The translations under genes were made by a program, and so were the position numbers. Below the pieces are notes generated by a model. It ran no database searches. It saw only the letters and a list, made by a program, of their open reading frames with translations, and was not told the DNA's origin. DNA of 64,000 bases from Paenibacillus sp. Soil750 (GTDB lineage Bacteria > Bacillota > Bacilli > Paenibacillales > NBRC-103111): positions 372,001-436,000 of the forward strand of contig NZ_LMSD01000001.1 in assembly GCF_001428045.1 (NCBI RefSeq), in the 5' to 3' direction. Shown here one piece after another: positions 33,099-41,219 of this stretch. Every line of letters begins with the position of its first letter. The stretch's first letter is position 1.

Positions 33099-33503
33099 TT
33101 ACTGCTGGCTGTCAGGTGTTCGGTTCTGCTGCTGCTCCTTGATAAAGTTCCAGAAGCGGAGCATTTCGTCGCGGCGCTCTTTGGGAGCGTTTTTGAAGTC
33201 TTTAAAAAATAAGCTCACATCAGGGTCATCGACTTCGTCAAGACCGTCTCCAGATAAGCTATCGAGTGACTCCTCTTCCGTTGGAGCAAATCCAGCAAGC
33301 AGCAGAAGCTCGTCCTTCTCAGCTATACGAAGCGCATCTGCTAAGGCAATAACCGTTTCCCTTGAGGGATTGAAGCGGTTATTTTCTATGGAGTTAATAA
33401 ATGAATAACTAACACCGGACCGTTCGCCAAGCTCTCTGAGGGAATAATTATTCATCTTTCGCAGATCCCGGATTCGGATGCCGAATTGCACCATATCTTT
33501 CAT
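33099..33503 (-). CDS. Phage-type XRE family repressor
   Basis: A 134-residue protein with an N-terminal helix-turn-helix (IRIRDLRKMNNYSLRELGER, SGVSYSFINSIENNRFNPS) and a variable C-terminal region ending in a helix (KERRDEMLRFWNFIKEQQ). ATG at 33503 is chosen because AGGTGAT lies just upstream; ORF-extending codons further upstream lack this. A promoter (TTGTTT, 18 bp, TACAAT on the minus strand at 33552-33523) and GTTTTGAAT-type palindromes flank it. It should repress both itself and the divergent ArpU-like gene and be removed by the ImmA-like protease. Confidence 0.88.
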   Translation of the reverse strand: MKDMVQFGIRIRDLRKMNNYSLRELGERSGVSYSFINSIENNRFNPSRETVIALADALRIAEKDELLLLAGFAPTEEESLDSLSGDGLDEVDDPDVSLFFKDFKNAPKERRDEMLRFWNFIKEQQQNRTPDSQQ

Positions 33504-33564
33504 CGTTTGATCACCTGGTTCTATTGTAAATGGTGAGCGGTGCAAAAAACAAGGGGAGATCATC

Positions 33565-33591
33565 AAAAAGTTTTGAATATCAAAACTTTTT
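33565..33591. promoter_or_regulatory. Phage-module operator 1
   Basis: A perfect 27-bp palindrome: AAAAAG, TTTTGA, ATA centre, TCAAAA, CTTTTT. The core GTTTTGAATATCAAAAC at 33570-33586 lies between the divergent repressor and ArpU-like promoters. Confidence 0.75.
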
Positions 33592-33594
33592 GTG

Positions 33595-33623
33595 TTGAAA
33601 TTTTAAACAAGACAACGTATGAT
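33595..33623 (+). promoter_or_regulatory. Predicted promoter of the ArpU-like gene
   Basis: TTGAAA (33595-33600) and TATGAT (33618-33623) are 17 bp apart. Operator 1 lies just upstream and operator 2 just downstream, so the promoter is bracketed. Confidence 0.7.
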
Positions 33624-33625
33624 GT

Positions 33626-33642
33626 GTTTAGAATTTCAAAAC
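33626..33642. promoter_or_regulatory. Phage-module operator 2
   Basis: GTTTAGAATTTCAAAAC differs from a perfect palindrome at one position and sits three bases after the -10 box of the ArpU-like gene. Confidence 0.7.
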
Positions 33643-33668
33643 GACAAATTTTAGGAGATGATCAAGGG

Positions 33669-34097
33669 ATGGTAGAACGTATTTTGAATATAGAGCAAGT
33701 AGAGATTGATCGCCGAGCAACACGCAAAAGGGTGGAAAGTGTACTTGAAGCTGTGCGTATGTATCGAGCGATGGGGGATGTAAGAAAAGGAAATGAAGCT
33801 ATTTCCGCTAGGAATCAATGGTTCAAAGTGGCGGAGCACACAGCTCCTTACCAGTCGGGATCAGATGAACACATGCGAGGTATATGTGAGGAAGTGGAGC
33901 AGGCCATATCTCGGCTGGACGAGCAAGAGCAGGGAATTATCCGGGAACGTTATTTAAAAAGGGACAAGACGTTCGACTTTCTGTTGTTTCATGAGCTTAA
34001 TTTGAGTGAGCGTACGTATCGACGGATGAAGGCTAGAGCGATCGAGAAGCTAGCGTACATGCTGCGGTTGGAAGTGAAGCTCAACAAGGGTAACTAA
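33669..34097 (+). CDS. ArpU/RinA-like phage transcriptional activator
   Basis: A 142-residue protein of the ArpU type, sigma-factor-like regulators that switch on phage late or lysis genes. It has an N-terminal helical region (DRRATRKRVESVLEAVRMY) and a C-terminal region-4-like helix-turn-helix (DFLLFHELNLSERTYRRMKA, RAIEKLAYML). ATG at 33669 gives the family start; AGGAG lies 12 bases upstream. Upstream in-frame codons run through the operators and are not coding. It precedes the holin gene by about 190 bp. Confidence 0.85.
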   Translation: MVERILNIEQVEIDRRATRKRVESVLEAVRMYRAMGDVRKGNEAISARNQWFKVAEHTAPYQSGSDEHMRGICEEVEQAISRLDEQEQGIIRERYLKRDKTFDFLLFHELNLSERTYRRMKARAIEKLAYMLRLEVKLNKGN

Positions 34098-34249
34098 GAG
34101 TTGGCCATTTATTGGCAGTTCACCTAAAATATGGCGTGGTATGATCGATGTGTAGCCAAGTTAGGGAGGTGATGTTGCTGAGAAGTTGCACAAGAAACCG
34201 TTCCGGCGGAGGTGTAAGGAGTGAAGATATGTTTTGAAAAGAAAAAAAT

Positions 34250-34266
34250 GTTTTGAATTTCAAAAC
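34250..34266. promoter_or_regulatory. Phage-module operator 3, before the holin gene
   Basis: GTTTTGAATTTCAAAAC is a perfect 17-bp palindrome 22 bp before the holin start codon; a half copy, GTTTTGAAAAG, is at 34231. It implies direct repression of the lysis genes as well. Confidence 0.72.
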
Positions 34267-34288
34267 ACCGAAAAGAAAGGAGCAACAC

Positions 34289-34687
34289 ATGAACAATTTT
34301 GGATTTAACCTGTTTTCAGACACGTTTGGAGTCGTTGTGACTTACACTTTAGGTGAGTGGAGTGAGATTATCAGTCTATTTTTTATGGCGATAACCGTCG
34401 AATATGTTACCGGCATTGCCGCCTCGATGAAAGAACAGCAAGGGTCTATCAGTCAATATGGGTTTTGGAGACTGGCGCGCAAAGGACTGATGCTGCTTGT
34501 CATTATGCTGGCTCATCGCATGGATATTCTCTTGGATACAGACCTCATGATGACAGGTGCTATCTATTTTTACTTGGCTAATGAGTTCATTTCGATTACG
34601 GAAAATTACGGACGTTTAGGTCTGCCTCTTCCTGTGTTTTTGAAGCAAATGATTCAAGTTTTGCGGAGCAAGGGGGAAGGTTTATGA
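34289..34687 (+). CDS. Phage holin family protein
   Basis: A 132-residue protein of the toxin-secretion/phage-lysis holin family. It has three or four hydrophobic segments, with the family motif MAITVEYVTGIAASM in the first third and TGAIYFYLANEFISITENYGRLGLPLP near the C-terminus (split: TGAIYFYLANEF, ENYGRLGLPLP). Holins form membrane lesions that let the endolysin reach the wall. ATG at 34289 follows GAAAGGAGC. The stop overlaps the next start (ATGA). Confidence 0.9.
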   Translation: MNNFGFNLFSDTFGVVVTYTLGEWSEIISLFFMAITVEYVTGIAASMKEQQGSISQYGFWRLARKGLMLLVIMLAHRMDILLDTDLMMTGAIYFYLANEFISITENYGRLGLPLPVFLKQMIQVLRSKGEGL

Positions 34688-35019
34688 ACAAGGAAGCATT
34701 TATTGAGCAAATTGCGCCTGCCGCACAAGCAAATATGCTGGCATTTGGAATTTTAGCTAGTGTGACTACGGCCCAGGCTATTCTGGAAAGTGGTTGGGGG
34801 CTGCAGCAAGCAGGATATGCGACAGATCCACACTATGCGGACAAGCTAATTACAATTATTGAGGGAAGTGATCTGACACGTTTTGATCAAGTTGAAGAAG
34901 AAAGGGAGTATTTGATGAGTTCGGATGATGCCAATAAAATGATTAACTTTTTATCTGCTGCTTGGATGAGTACGGAGGATGTCGAAGCTAGTGAAGAGTT
35001 TCCACCGTCTAGCCAATGA
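34684..35019 (+). CDS. Internally deleted glucosaminidase (endolysin remnant)
   Basis: A 111-residue protein that begins like a glucosaminidase lysin (EAFIEQIAPAAQANML, TTAQAILESGWG, which contains the catalytic Glu) and then jumps directly to the end of that domain (QQAGYATDPHYADKLITIIE). Homologues normally have some 80-100 residues between these two blocks, including the NLFGIK region. The reading frame is kept across the junction. The remaining C-terminus is acidic and unrelated. The enzyme is probably inactive or altered. It is coupled to the holin gene. Confidence 0.8.
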   Translation: MNKEAFIEQIAPAAQANMLAFGILASVTTAQAILESGWGLQQAGYATDPHYADKLITIIEGSDLTRFDQVEEEREYLMSSDDANKMINFLSAAWMSTEDVEASEEFPPSSQ

Positions 35020-35075
35020 GCTTCGTAAAGTGTCAAGCCAGATGTGAACCGCCTAATTGCAGTAGAATTCAAAAA

Positions 35076-35120
35076 GAACACCGCCACTTCCATTTAAGGA
35101 AAGAACGGTGTTCTATTTTC
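35076..35120. terminator. Terminator at the end of the lysis module
   Basis: AGAACACCG (35076-35084) pairs with CGGTGTTCT (35107-35115), followed by ATTTTCTATT; an A-run on the left supports use by the convergent gene too. Confidence 0.8.
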
Positions 35121-35132
35121 TATTAATAGTTC

Positions 35133-36416
35133 TTACACCGCACTTGCAATATGATCCTCAATATACTGCTCCAGCTTAATCCGTACATACGGCGGCAAGC
35201 CGGACAGCATACAACCATAGCGGAAACTGCGTCCTTCGGTCACGATGCGAATGACACGACCCGTGATCGGAGGTAATCCAGCTTCCTGAGGGAAGTGGAT
35301 GACGACGAACATATCCGGCGCAAGCAGCACATTTGTTGTGATCTGAAGCCCGCTTTCGGATAAATCGAAAAGGGTTCCGTCAATATTTTGACCGGAGAAA
35401 GAACCTTCTTGCTCCCATTGGTAAATGGACAGCTTCAAGTTAATATCCAGCTGCACCCGTGTATTCTTACGACGTTCGCGACCAGACAGAGGCGAAGCCG
35501 GTTTTGACACTTCCGAAACAGGCTCACTAGGCTTAACAACCTCTTGTCCCATCCATTCCTCGTAGCACTTAATGACAGCGCTAAGATCTTCTTCACCTAA
35601 GCCTTTGCTTAGGCCGATCTGGAACAGATTGGTAGCGGATTGCAGCATTGGCGTCGGTAATTGAAATTTACCCGTTATTTCTTGCGCGAGCAGCAAATCT
35701 TTCAGCATCAGCTTCAAGGAGAATTGATTGCTGAAATCGCGATCGAGAATTTTATCGCCTTTGAGCTCGACTTGCTTGCTATTGGCTCCGCCAGAGCGGA
35801 CGATTTCTAAGAATTGGCTAGGGTGAATCCCAGCTTTTGTTGCAATAGACAGGCCTTCGGCAAGTCCTGCAAGATTAATCCCGACCATCGTATTGTGAGC
35901 GAGCTTGGCATAGGAACCAGAACCGCTCGGCCCTAGGTAAAGAGCTTTGCTGCCAAGTACGTGGAACAATTCTTGCTGCTCCTCGAATACTTCTCGGCTG
36001 CCGCCAACCATGAACGTAAGCGTACCTGCTTCAGCAGCGGGCTTCGTACCTGTAACAGGCGCGTCGAGGAAGTCGACGAAATGCGCTGCGAGCTCTTCAG
36101 CGAGCTTTTGACTTGTTTGGGGAGATACGGTACTGGTGTCAATTATCGTGAGTGCCGGGTGGATACCGCTCAGAATACCCTGCTCACTGTAAAATGTTTC
36201 GAGAAGCGCAGCATCATTGCTGAGCATTGTAAATAGGACATCTGAGCTGCGAGCGACTTCCGCAGGTGTGAGGCCAACCTCAGCCCCCATTTGCCCAAGC
36301 TCGTCCGCTTTGCCAGCAGTACGATTATACACAGTTACCATAAACCCTTTTTGAATAAGGTTAGCAGCCATGGGTCTACCCATTGTGCCAAGTCCAATAA
36401 AGCCGATACGTTTCAT
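35133..36416 (-). CDS. Beta-hydroxyacid dehydrogenase fused to a PilZ domain
   Basis: A 427-residue protein with two parts. Residues 1 to about 290 are a complete 3-hydroxyisobutyrate/tartronate-semialdehyde-type dehydrogenase: GFIGLGTMGRPMAANL at the N-terminus, DAPVTGTKPAAEAGTLTFMV and the catalytic-Lys motif GSGSYAKLAHN. After a Ser/Pro/Glu linker (about 293-311), residues 312-427 form a PilZ domain with RRKNTR and DLSESGLQI, matching the RxxxR and DxSxxG c-di-GMP-binding motifs. The fusion is in one continuous frame. It suggests c-di-GMP control of a metabolic oxidoreductase, or use of the dehydrogenase fold as a sensor. Confidence 0.9.
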   Translation of the reverse strand: MKRIGFIGLGTMGRPMAANLIQKGFMVTVYNRTAGKADELGQMGAEVGLTPAEVARSSDVLFTMLSNDAALLETFYSEQGILSGIHPALTIIDTSTVSPQTSQKLAEELAAHFVDFLDAPVTGTKPAAEAGTLTFMVGGSREVFEEQQELFHVLGSKALYLGPSGSGSYAKLAHNTMVGINLAGLAEGLSIATKAGIHPSQFLEIVRSGGANSKQVELKGDKILDRDFSNQFSLKLMLKDLLLAQEITGKFQLPTPMLQSATNLFQIGLSKGLGEEDLSAVIKCYEEWMGQEVVKPSEPVSEVSKPASPLSGRERRKNTRVQLDINLKLSIYQWEQEGSFSGQNIDGTLFDLSESGLQITTNVLLAPDMFVVIHFPQEAGLPPITGRVIRIVTEGRSFRYGCMLSGLPPYVRIKLEQYIEDHIASAV

Positions 36417-36540
36417 GTCCTCACCTCTGACTTCATTTTAGCATGGGAATTAATACCTGTGAATTCCTTTCTCGCTTGCTTTTAGACAAGCAAATAAGTA
36501 TGCTAGGAAAAGGTGAAAAATAGAGATGGAGGCGAACCTA

Positions 36541-37896
36541 TTGAGTAAAAAATTACAATTTGATTACAGCAAGGCATTATCCTTTCTATCCCAGCATGAG
36601 GTCGATTATTTGTCGGCTCAAGTGGAGCTAGCCCATGATCAGCTTCATAACAAAACAGGCGCAGGTTCTGATTATTTAGGATGGGTAGATCTTCCTGAGA
36701 ACTACAATCGTGAAGAGTTTGCCCGCATTCAAGCGTCCGCGAAGCAAATTCAATCGGATTCCGACGTGCTTGTCGTGATCGGTATTGGTGGTTCCTATCT
36801 AGGTGCACGTGCTGCGCTAGAAATGTTGTCTCATTCTTTTTATAACATTTTGCCAAAAGATAAACGTAAAACACCTGAGATTTATTTCGTAGGAAATAAC
36901 ATCTCTTCTACATATGTCACACACTTGCTTCAGTTACTTGAAGGCAAAGATTTCTCCGTGAACGTAATCTCCAAATCCGGTACAACAACGGAGCCAGCTA
37001 TTGCTTTCCGTATTTTCCGCGAACTATTGGAGAAGAAGTACGGTAAGGAAGCCGCTCGCAAACGGATCTATGCAACAACGGATCAAGAGAAAGGCGCTCT
37101 CAAAACTTTGGCAACAGCAGAAGGCTACGAAACTTTCGTTATTCCGGATGATGTTGGTGGACGTTACTCCGTGCTAACAGCGGTTGGCTTACTGCCAATT
37201 GCGACTGCTGGCATTGACGTTGAAGCGATCATGAAAGGTGCGGCAGATGCGCAGCAAGAGTTCTCGAATCCAAAGCTGAGCGAAAACCAAGCTTACCAAT
37301 ATGCAGCTGTTCGTAACTCCTTGTATCGTAAAGGGAAAACGATTGAAATCCTCGTTAACTATGAGCCGTCCTTGCACTTCGTATCGGAGTGGTGGAAGCA
37401 ATTGTTCGGTGAGAGCGAAGGGAAGGACTACAAAGGGATTTATCCTGCTTCCGTAGACTTCTCAACGGATCTTCACTCCATGGGACAGTTCGTTCAAGAT
37501 GGTAATCGCATTTTGTTCGAAACGGTTATCCAAGTTGACCAAGTGGCTGATCATATCACGATCGGTACAGATAGCGATGATCTGGATGGTCTGAATTTCC
37601 TTAGCGGCAAAACGATGGATTTCGTAAACAAGAAGGCATTCCAAGGCACGATGCTTGCGCACACGGACGGTCAAGTACCGAACCTGATCGTAACATTGCC
37701 GGATATGACGCCTTACTCTTTCGGATACATGGTCTATTTCTTTGAAAAAGCATGCGGCATCAGCGGCTATTTGATGGGTGTGAATCCGTTCGATCAACCG
37801 GGTGTTGAAGCATACAAAAAGAACATGTTTGCTCTCTTAGGCAAGCCTGGCTATGAGAAAGAAAAAGCGGAACTTGAAGCTCGTTTGCAGCAGTAA
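36541..37896 (+). CDS. pgi: Glucose-6-phosphate isomerase
   Basis: A 451-residue glycolytic isomerase closely similar to the Bacillus type. [70 protein letters not shown] and [15 protein letters not shown] are diagnostic. TTG at 36541 is preferred because GGAGG is eight bases upstream and the product then begins [15 protein letters not shown] at 36526 overlaps that ribosome-binding site. It is divergent from the PilZ fusion gene and ends at a clear terminator. Confidence 0.96.
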   Translation: MSKKLQFDYSKALSFLSQHEVDYLSAQVELAHDQLHNKTGAGSDYLGWVDLPENYNREEFARIQASAKQIQSDSDVLVVIGIGGSYLGARAALEMLSHSFYNILPKDKRKTPEIYFVGNNISSTYVTHLLQLLEGKDFSVNVISKSGTTTEPAIAFRIFRELLEKKYGKEAARKRIYATTDQEKGALKTLATAEGYETFVIPDDVGGRYSVLTAVGLLPIATAGIDVEAIMKGAADAQQEFSNPKLSENQAYQYAAVRNSLYRKGKTIEILVNYEPSLHFVSEWWKQLFGESEGKDYKGIYPASVDFSTDLHSMGQFVQDGNRILFETVIQVDQVADHITIGTDSDDLDGLNFLSGKTMDFVNKKAFQGTMLAHTDGQVPNLIVTLPDMTPYSFGYMVYFFEKACGISGYLMGVNPFDQPGVEAYKKNMFALLGKPGYEKEKAELEARLQQ

Positions 37897-37911
37897 TTAG
37901 CAACTCACAAT

Positions 37912-37947
37912 AAAAACGATCAATCCTATCGGATAGGTCGTTTTTTT
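37912..37947 (+). terminator. Terminator after pgi
   Basis: AAAACGA and TCGTTTT flank an inner CCTAT/ATAGG stem, followed by a run of T residues. Confidence 0.85.
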
Positions 37948-38061
37948 GCACCTTTTTTTCCATTATTTATGTGGTAAATTTTCTTTCTATATTGTCGAAG
38001 TCTAATGTTGTGTGTAGAATATAGTGAAACAGTTGTTTCCTTCTACCGAGAAAGGTTGGCT

Positions 38062-38703
38062 ATGCTAGCACATTATCGCACAATCCATTCGTATGGTTCG
38101 TCTGAGATTATCATCAAGAAGTCACGTTTCATCGGTCATGCTAAACCCGTAGAGTCAGAAGAAGAAGCAATCCAGTTTATTGAAGCGATCAAGAAAGAAC
38201 ACAGAGCGGCTACGCATAATTGCAGTGCGTATATCATTGGGGAGCGGGATCAAATCCAGAAGCAATCCGATGATGGAGAACCCAGCGGTACCGCAGGGAA
38301 GCCGATTCTGGAAGTGATGAAGCATCAAGGGCTCAAGAATACCGTTGTCGTAGTTACTCGTTATTTTGGTGGCATCATGTTAGGTGCTGGCGGACTTATT
38401 CGCGCTTATACGGATGGGGCTGTGGCAGGCATAGAAGCAGGAAAGCCGATTTATAAAGTAAATCATCAGCTCGTGCTGATTGAAGTCGATTATACATGGT
38501 ATGGCAAGCTGGAAAACGAACTGAGAAATCAAGGGATGCTGTTAGGGGATATTGGGTTTACGGACAAAGTAACCGTTCCTTGTTATCCTTTAGCTGCTGA
38601 AGCGGAAGCATTCATGAATTGGGCAACTGATGTTACACAAGGTCAAAGCTTGATCGTCGCTGGTGAGAACGAATACATCGTTCACGAGAGCTTGCCTGAA
38701 TAG
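38062..38703 (+). CDS. YigZ/IMPACT family protein (YvyE-like)
   Basis: A 213-residue protein with an N-terminal UPF0029/Impact domain (SRFIGHAKPVESEEEA, THNCSAYIIG, DDGEPSGTAGKPILE, TRYFGGIMLGAGGLIRAY) and a C-terminal DUF1949 domain. ATG at 38062 with AGAAAGG upstream gives the usual length. Related proteins have been linked to translation or proteolysis, but the bacterial function is not settled. It is followed by a TetR gene 58 bp later. Confidence 0.93.
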   Translation: MLAHYRTIHSYGSSEIIIKKSRFIGHAKPVESEEEAIQFIEAIKKEHRAATHNCSAYIIGERDQIQKQSDDGEPSGTAGKPILEVMKHQGLKNTVVVVTRYFGGIMLGAGGLIRAYTDGAVAGIEAGKPIYKVNHQLVLIEVDYTWYGKLENELRNQGMLLGDIGFTDKVTVPCYPLAAEAEAFMNWATDVTQGQSLIVAGENEYIVHESLPE

Positions 38704-38761
38704 GCAGGCTCCCAGAAGACCCAACAAATTTCATATGAGCTGAGGATGCGGAGGGATAGGA

Positions 38762-39418
38762 ATGGCTAGGAAAGCAGTCGCGCAAGAGCTTAGCAGAGAA
38801 CGAATTCTTACAGAGGCGCGGGAATTATTCGCTACTTTCGGCTATCGCGCTTTAACGATGCGAAGCATTGCTAAAGCAATGGGGTACAGTCATGGTGCGT
38901 TATATTACCATTTTAATGAAAAAGCTGAATTATTTTATGCACTAATTAAAGACGATTTTGCCTTACTGCTGCAGCGTCAGCGGGAAATGATTGTTCGTGA
39001 GCATGGGTTTAGCGTGAATTTGCTTCAAAAGTTAATGATGGAATTCGTCTGGTTTGGTTTAAGCAATCCAAATCACTACGAAATGATGTTTATGATTAAC
39101 GAGCCAGAACTACAGCAGTACTCGCGTACCGAACAAGCGCAGTGCTTGGACATGTTTGCCATTGTGATTCGTGAAGTGATGGCAGATCAGCCAGGAGCTG
39201 AGAGTCGGAAGTTTACACTTCCATGGAATTTGTTCATGTCTTTACATGGCTTTATTTCCTATTGTATTCAGTTTAAGCTATCATACGAGGATGCACGTAA
39301 ATTGGCTGACGAGCATATTCGCCTTATCTGCGTTAGCCTGGATGTCGATTCAGCTGAATTGCAACGTCCGCTAGTCAAAATGGTTGGGCCGAATGTACTT
39401 AAATCCATCGTGATATAG
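38762..39418 (+). CDS. TetR/AcrR family transcriptional regulator
   Basis: A 218-residue regulator with the N-terminal TetR helix-turn-helix (ILTEARELFATFGYRALTMR, SIAKAMGYSHGALYYHF) and a C-terminal ligand domain (LMMEFVWFGLSNPNHYEMMF) resembling the TetR_C_33/WHG group. The ATG follows GGAGGGATAGG. There is no adjacent transporter gene, so its target is not evident. Confidence 0.92.
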   Translation: MARKAVAQELSRERILTEARELFATFGYRALTMRSIAKAMGYSHGALYYHFNEKAELFYALIKDDFALLLQRQREMIVREHGFSVNLLQKLMMEFVWFGLSNPNHYEMMFMINEPELQQYSRTEQAQCLDMFAIVIREVMADQPGAESRKFTLPWNLFMSLHGFISYCIQFKLSYEDARKLADEHIRLICVSLDVDSAELQRPLVKMVGPNVLKSIVI

Positions 39419-39428
39419 AAGAAATAAG

Positions 39429-39461
39429 GAAGCGAGACGATCTGTCTTTGCTTCTTTTTTT
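39429..39461 (+). terminator. Terminator after the TetR gene
   Basis: GAAGCGAGAC pairs with GTCTTTGCTTC around GATCT, followed by seven T residues. Confidence 0.75.
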
Positions 39462-39543
39462 GCATAAGGAGACAAACTGTATTTTACATTACCCTGTATG
39501 TGCTTTAAAATGATGGAAAGACAGCGATGGAAGGATGATTACA

Positions 39544-39768
39544 TTGGATTTGAATATATGGTCGGAAGCAAACGTTGAATTTATGTTTGAAGGTATTACG
39601 AGAAAGCTGCGCATGGCAACAGGAGGATCCATTAAAGCCTCCAACGTGAAAGAAGAAAAATACGAGGATTTGAAGGATCTTTATGATATGGTCACGAGCA
39701 AGGATCGTTTCAGCATTAGCGAGATTGATGCGATTACAACCGAACTTGGGAAAATTCGCAAAGCCTAG
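39544..39768 (+). CDS. DUF1128 / UPF0435 family protein (YfkK-like)
   Basis: A 74-residue protein matching the UPF0435 family: FEGITRKLRMATGGSIKASN, YEDLKDLYDMVTSKDRFSIS and ITTELGKIRKA. TTG at 39544 is preferred because GGAAGG ends nine bases upstream; ATG at 39535 directly abuts the ribosome-binding site. It is small, all-helical and of unknown function, widely conserved in Bacillaceae and Paenibacillaceae. Confidence 0.88.
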   Translation: MDLNIWSEANVEFMFEGITRKLRMATGGSIKASNVKEEKYEDLKDLYDMVTSKDRFSISEIDAITTELGKIRKA

Positions 39769-39950
39769 TAGACCTATACTTATCCTAAAAGCATACCGCC
39801 TCACCCCATAAGCCTGCCGCTGTTTCTGACCTTGTGTTGGAAGAGCGGTTTTTTGTTGGGATTTCGCCCCAAGCCCCAACTTGGAACTACGGGGGGAGCA
39901 GCGCGGGGGTTGGATTGATCACTCTCGCTCATCGCTCCCTTTTCTCAAAA

Positions 39951-40125
39951 ATGCAAAAATACAACCTTTATCACTAAGTTATGGTTGAAATTGGTAAATG
40001 CGTGCAAAAAGGCAACCTTTTTAACGTGTTTAAGGATAATCTCCTGAAATCACTCCAAATTGATGCCTATTTGCATCAATTTCCAATTACGCTGGGGAAA
40101 CCTACTCTAAAAGTGCTCTTTTGCA
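39951..40125. repeat. Repeat array A: TGCAAAAA-type units, two direct and two inverted
   Basis: Direct copies ATGCAAAAATACAACCTTT (39951) and GTGCAAAAAGGCAACCTTT (40002) are 51 bp apart. Inverted, more divergent copies end at 40075 (TGCAAATAGGCATCAATTT on the minus strand) and 40125 (TGCAAAAGAGCACTTTTAG on the minus strand), 50 bp apart. Confidence 0.65.
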
Positions 40126-40228
40126 TTTTAGCAGGTTCTCTTCATCCTCACTACTCTCCAGTTACCCTTCAGTTACTCTCCTTACCCTCCTGTCTCGTCC
40201 CTCCTTGTCGGTCGCCAGTCATCCTTGA

Positions 40229-40414
40229 TTAACTGGATTCTCTACATCTATTTCAAGCTAAATCTCCGATTTTGGAAAATAACTGGATTTTCTCCCGTTA
40301 ATATCAGCAAATTTTATCGAACTGGTCATACCTAGCAAAATTAGCTGTAGGAAATCCAGTTAAACTCCAGCAATGCTAGATATCCCCGAAATTAGTTGTA
40401 GAATATCCAGTTAA
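40229..40414. repeat. Repeat array B: TAACTGGATTTTCTCCAGTT-type units, two direct and two inverted
   Basis: Direct 23-bp copies begin at 40229 and 40279 (50 bp apart), and inverted copies end at 40363 and 40414 (51 bp apart). The consensus TAACTGGATTTTCTCCAGTT is itself an imperfect palindrome. Four further copies occur at 48994-49180. Confidence 0.75.
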
Positions 40415-40524
40415 TCGATCCAAGTAACCCCAGCATGATCCCATGAGTTCCAACTGAGGCAGCCGACTTCTTTTTTTAGCGATGCTAGTGACCGCCAAAT
40501 GCTAAATACAGCAGCTGAATCCCA

Positions 40525-41055
40525 TCAATCGGCACTCGGGGATTCAGTGAGCTCCAACCGCCAATCGTTACATTGCATGAAATGTCCTAGTGGATACTCG
40601 AATTCACACTCGCTCATCAGCGTAAAGTTAAGCTTGCGACACACAGCATTCGATGCTGGATTGTGAATCGAGGGGAAAGCATGCATCCACCGAAATTTAG
40701 CCTCGGAACTCGCATGGGAAATAGCTGCCTGTAAGGCGCTACTGGCTAGTCCTCGCCCTTGAAATTCGGGAAGCACACTCCAACCGACTTCGTAAACATA
40801 TTCCCCTTGCCAATGGCTGTCCCAGTATCCAATACTACCCACGGCTTCACGATCAGGCAGCAGTACGATGCTAAACATGTGGCCCTTGCCTTTGCCGCTG
40901 ATTTCCAGATAGCGTTTGTGGCGAATTGCCAGCTGCTCCTCTGTTTCCGGACCCCCCAGATGTTCCATCATCTCAGGAGCATTGATAAGCCGCAGAAGTT
41001 CAAGATCCGATTCAGACCAAGGAAAGATACTAACCTGTGACACTTTCTCTGACAT
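40525..41055 (-). CDS. GNAT family N-acetyltransferase
   Basis: A 176-residue acetyltransferase of the RimJ/RimL-like type. The acetyl-CoA motif A is seen in VLPEFQGRGLASSALQAAI (R/Q-x-x-G-x-G/A), and SNAVCRKLNFTLMSECEFEY matches motif B. The substrate is not predictable. It stands alone on the minus strand, next to the repeat arrays. Confidence 0.88.
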   Translation of the reverse strand: MSEKVSQVSIFPWSESDLELLRLINAPEMMEHLGGPETEEQLAIRHKRYLEISGKGKGHMFSIVLLPDREAVGSIGYWDSHWQGEYVYEVGWSVLPEFQGRGLASSALQAAISHASSEAKFRWMHAFPSIHNPASNAVCRKLNFTLMSECEFEYPLGHFMQCNDWRLELTESPSAD

Positions 41056-41219
41056 TTTCTCACTCCTAACATACGTAGTAATCTAGCAATTGAGTTCTGC
41101 TGCTATCTCTATCATATTGGAACGTATGTTCCGTGACAAGTCATCATCCAATTCACATACATACAATCCTTCCGCCAAGGACAAAATAGGTAGAAATTGG
41201 CACATAAGGAGACGTAACA

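Larger units (their letters stand above)
39769..40524. other. Gene-free region carrying two repeat arrays
   Basis: This 756-bp stretch shows no credible gene. It contains array A (39951-40125) and array B (40229-40414), each built of two direct and two inverted copies at about 51-bp intervals. The part before 39950 is GC-skewed sequence without recognised signals. Confidence 0.7.

Noticed and set aside
34179-34242. A 20-residue TTG-start peptide between the ArpU-like and holin genes
   Set aside because: It has a good GGGAGGTG ahead, but the product is too short to judge and shows no phage-peptide similarity.
39981-40232. An 83-codon ORF in the repeat region
   Set aside because: It runs through repeat arrays, has no ribosome-binding site and low-complexity composition.
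39951-40414. Possible CRISPR array from regularly spaced repeats
   Set aside because: Units are short, divergent and partly inverted, there are only four per array, and no cas genes are present.
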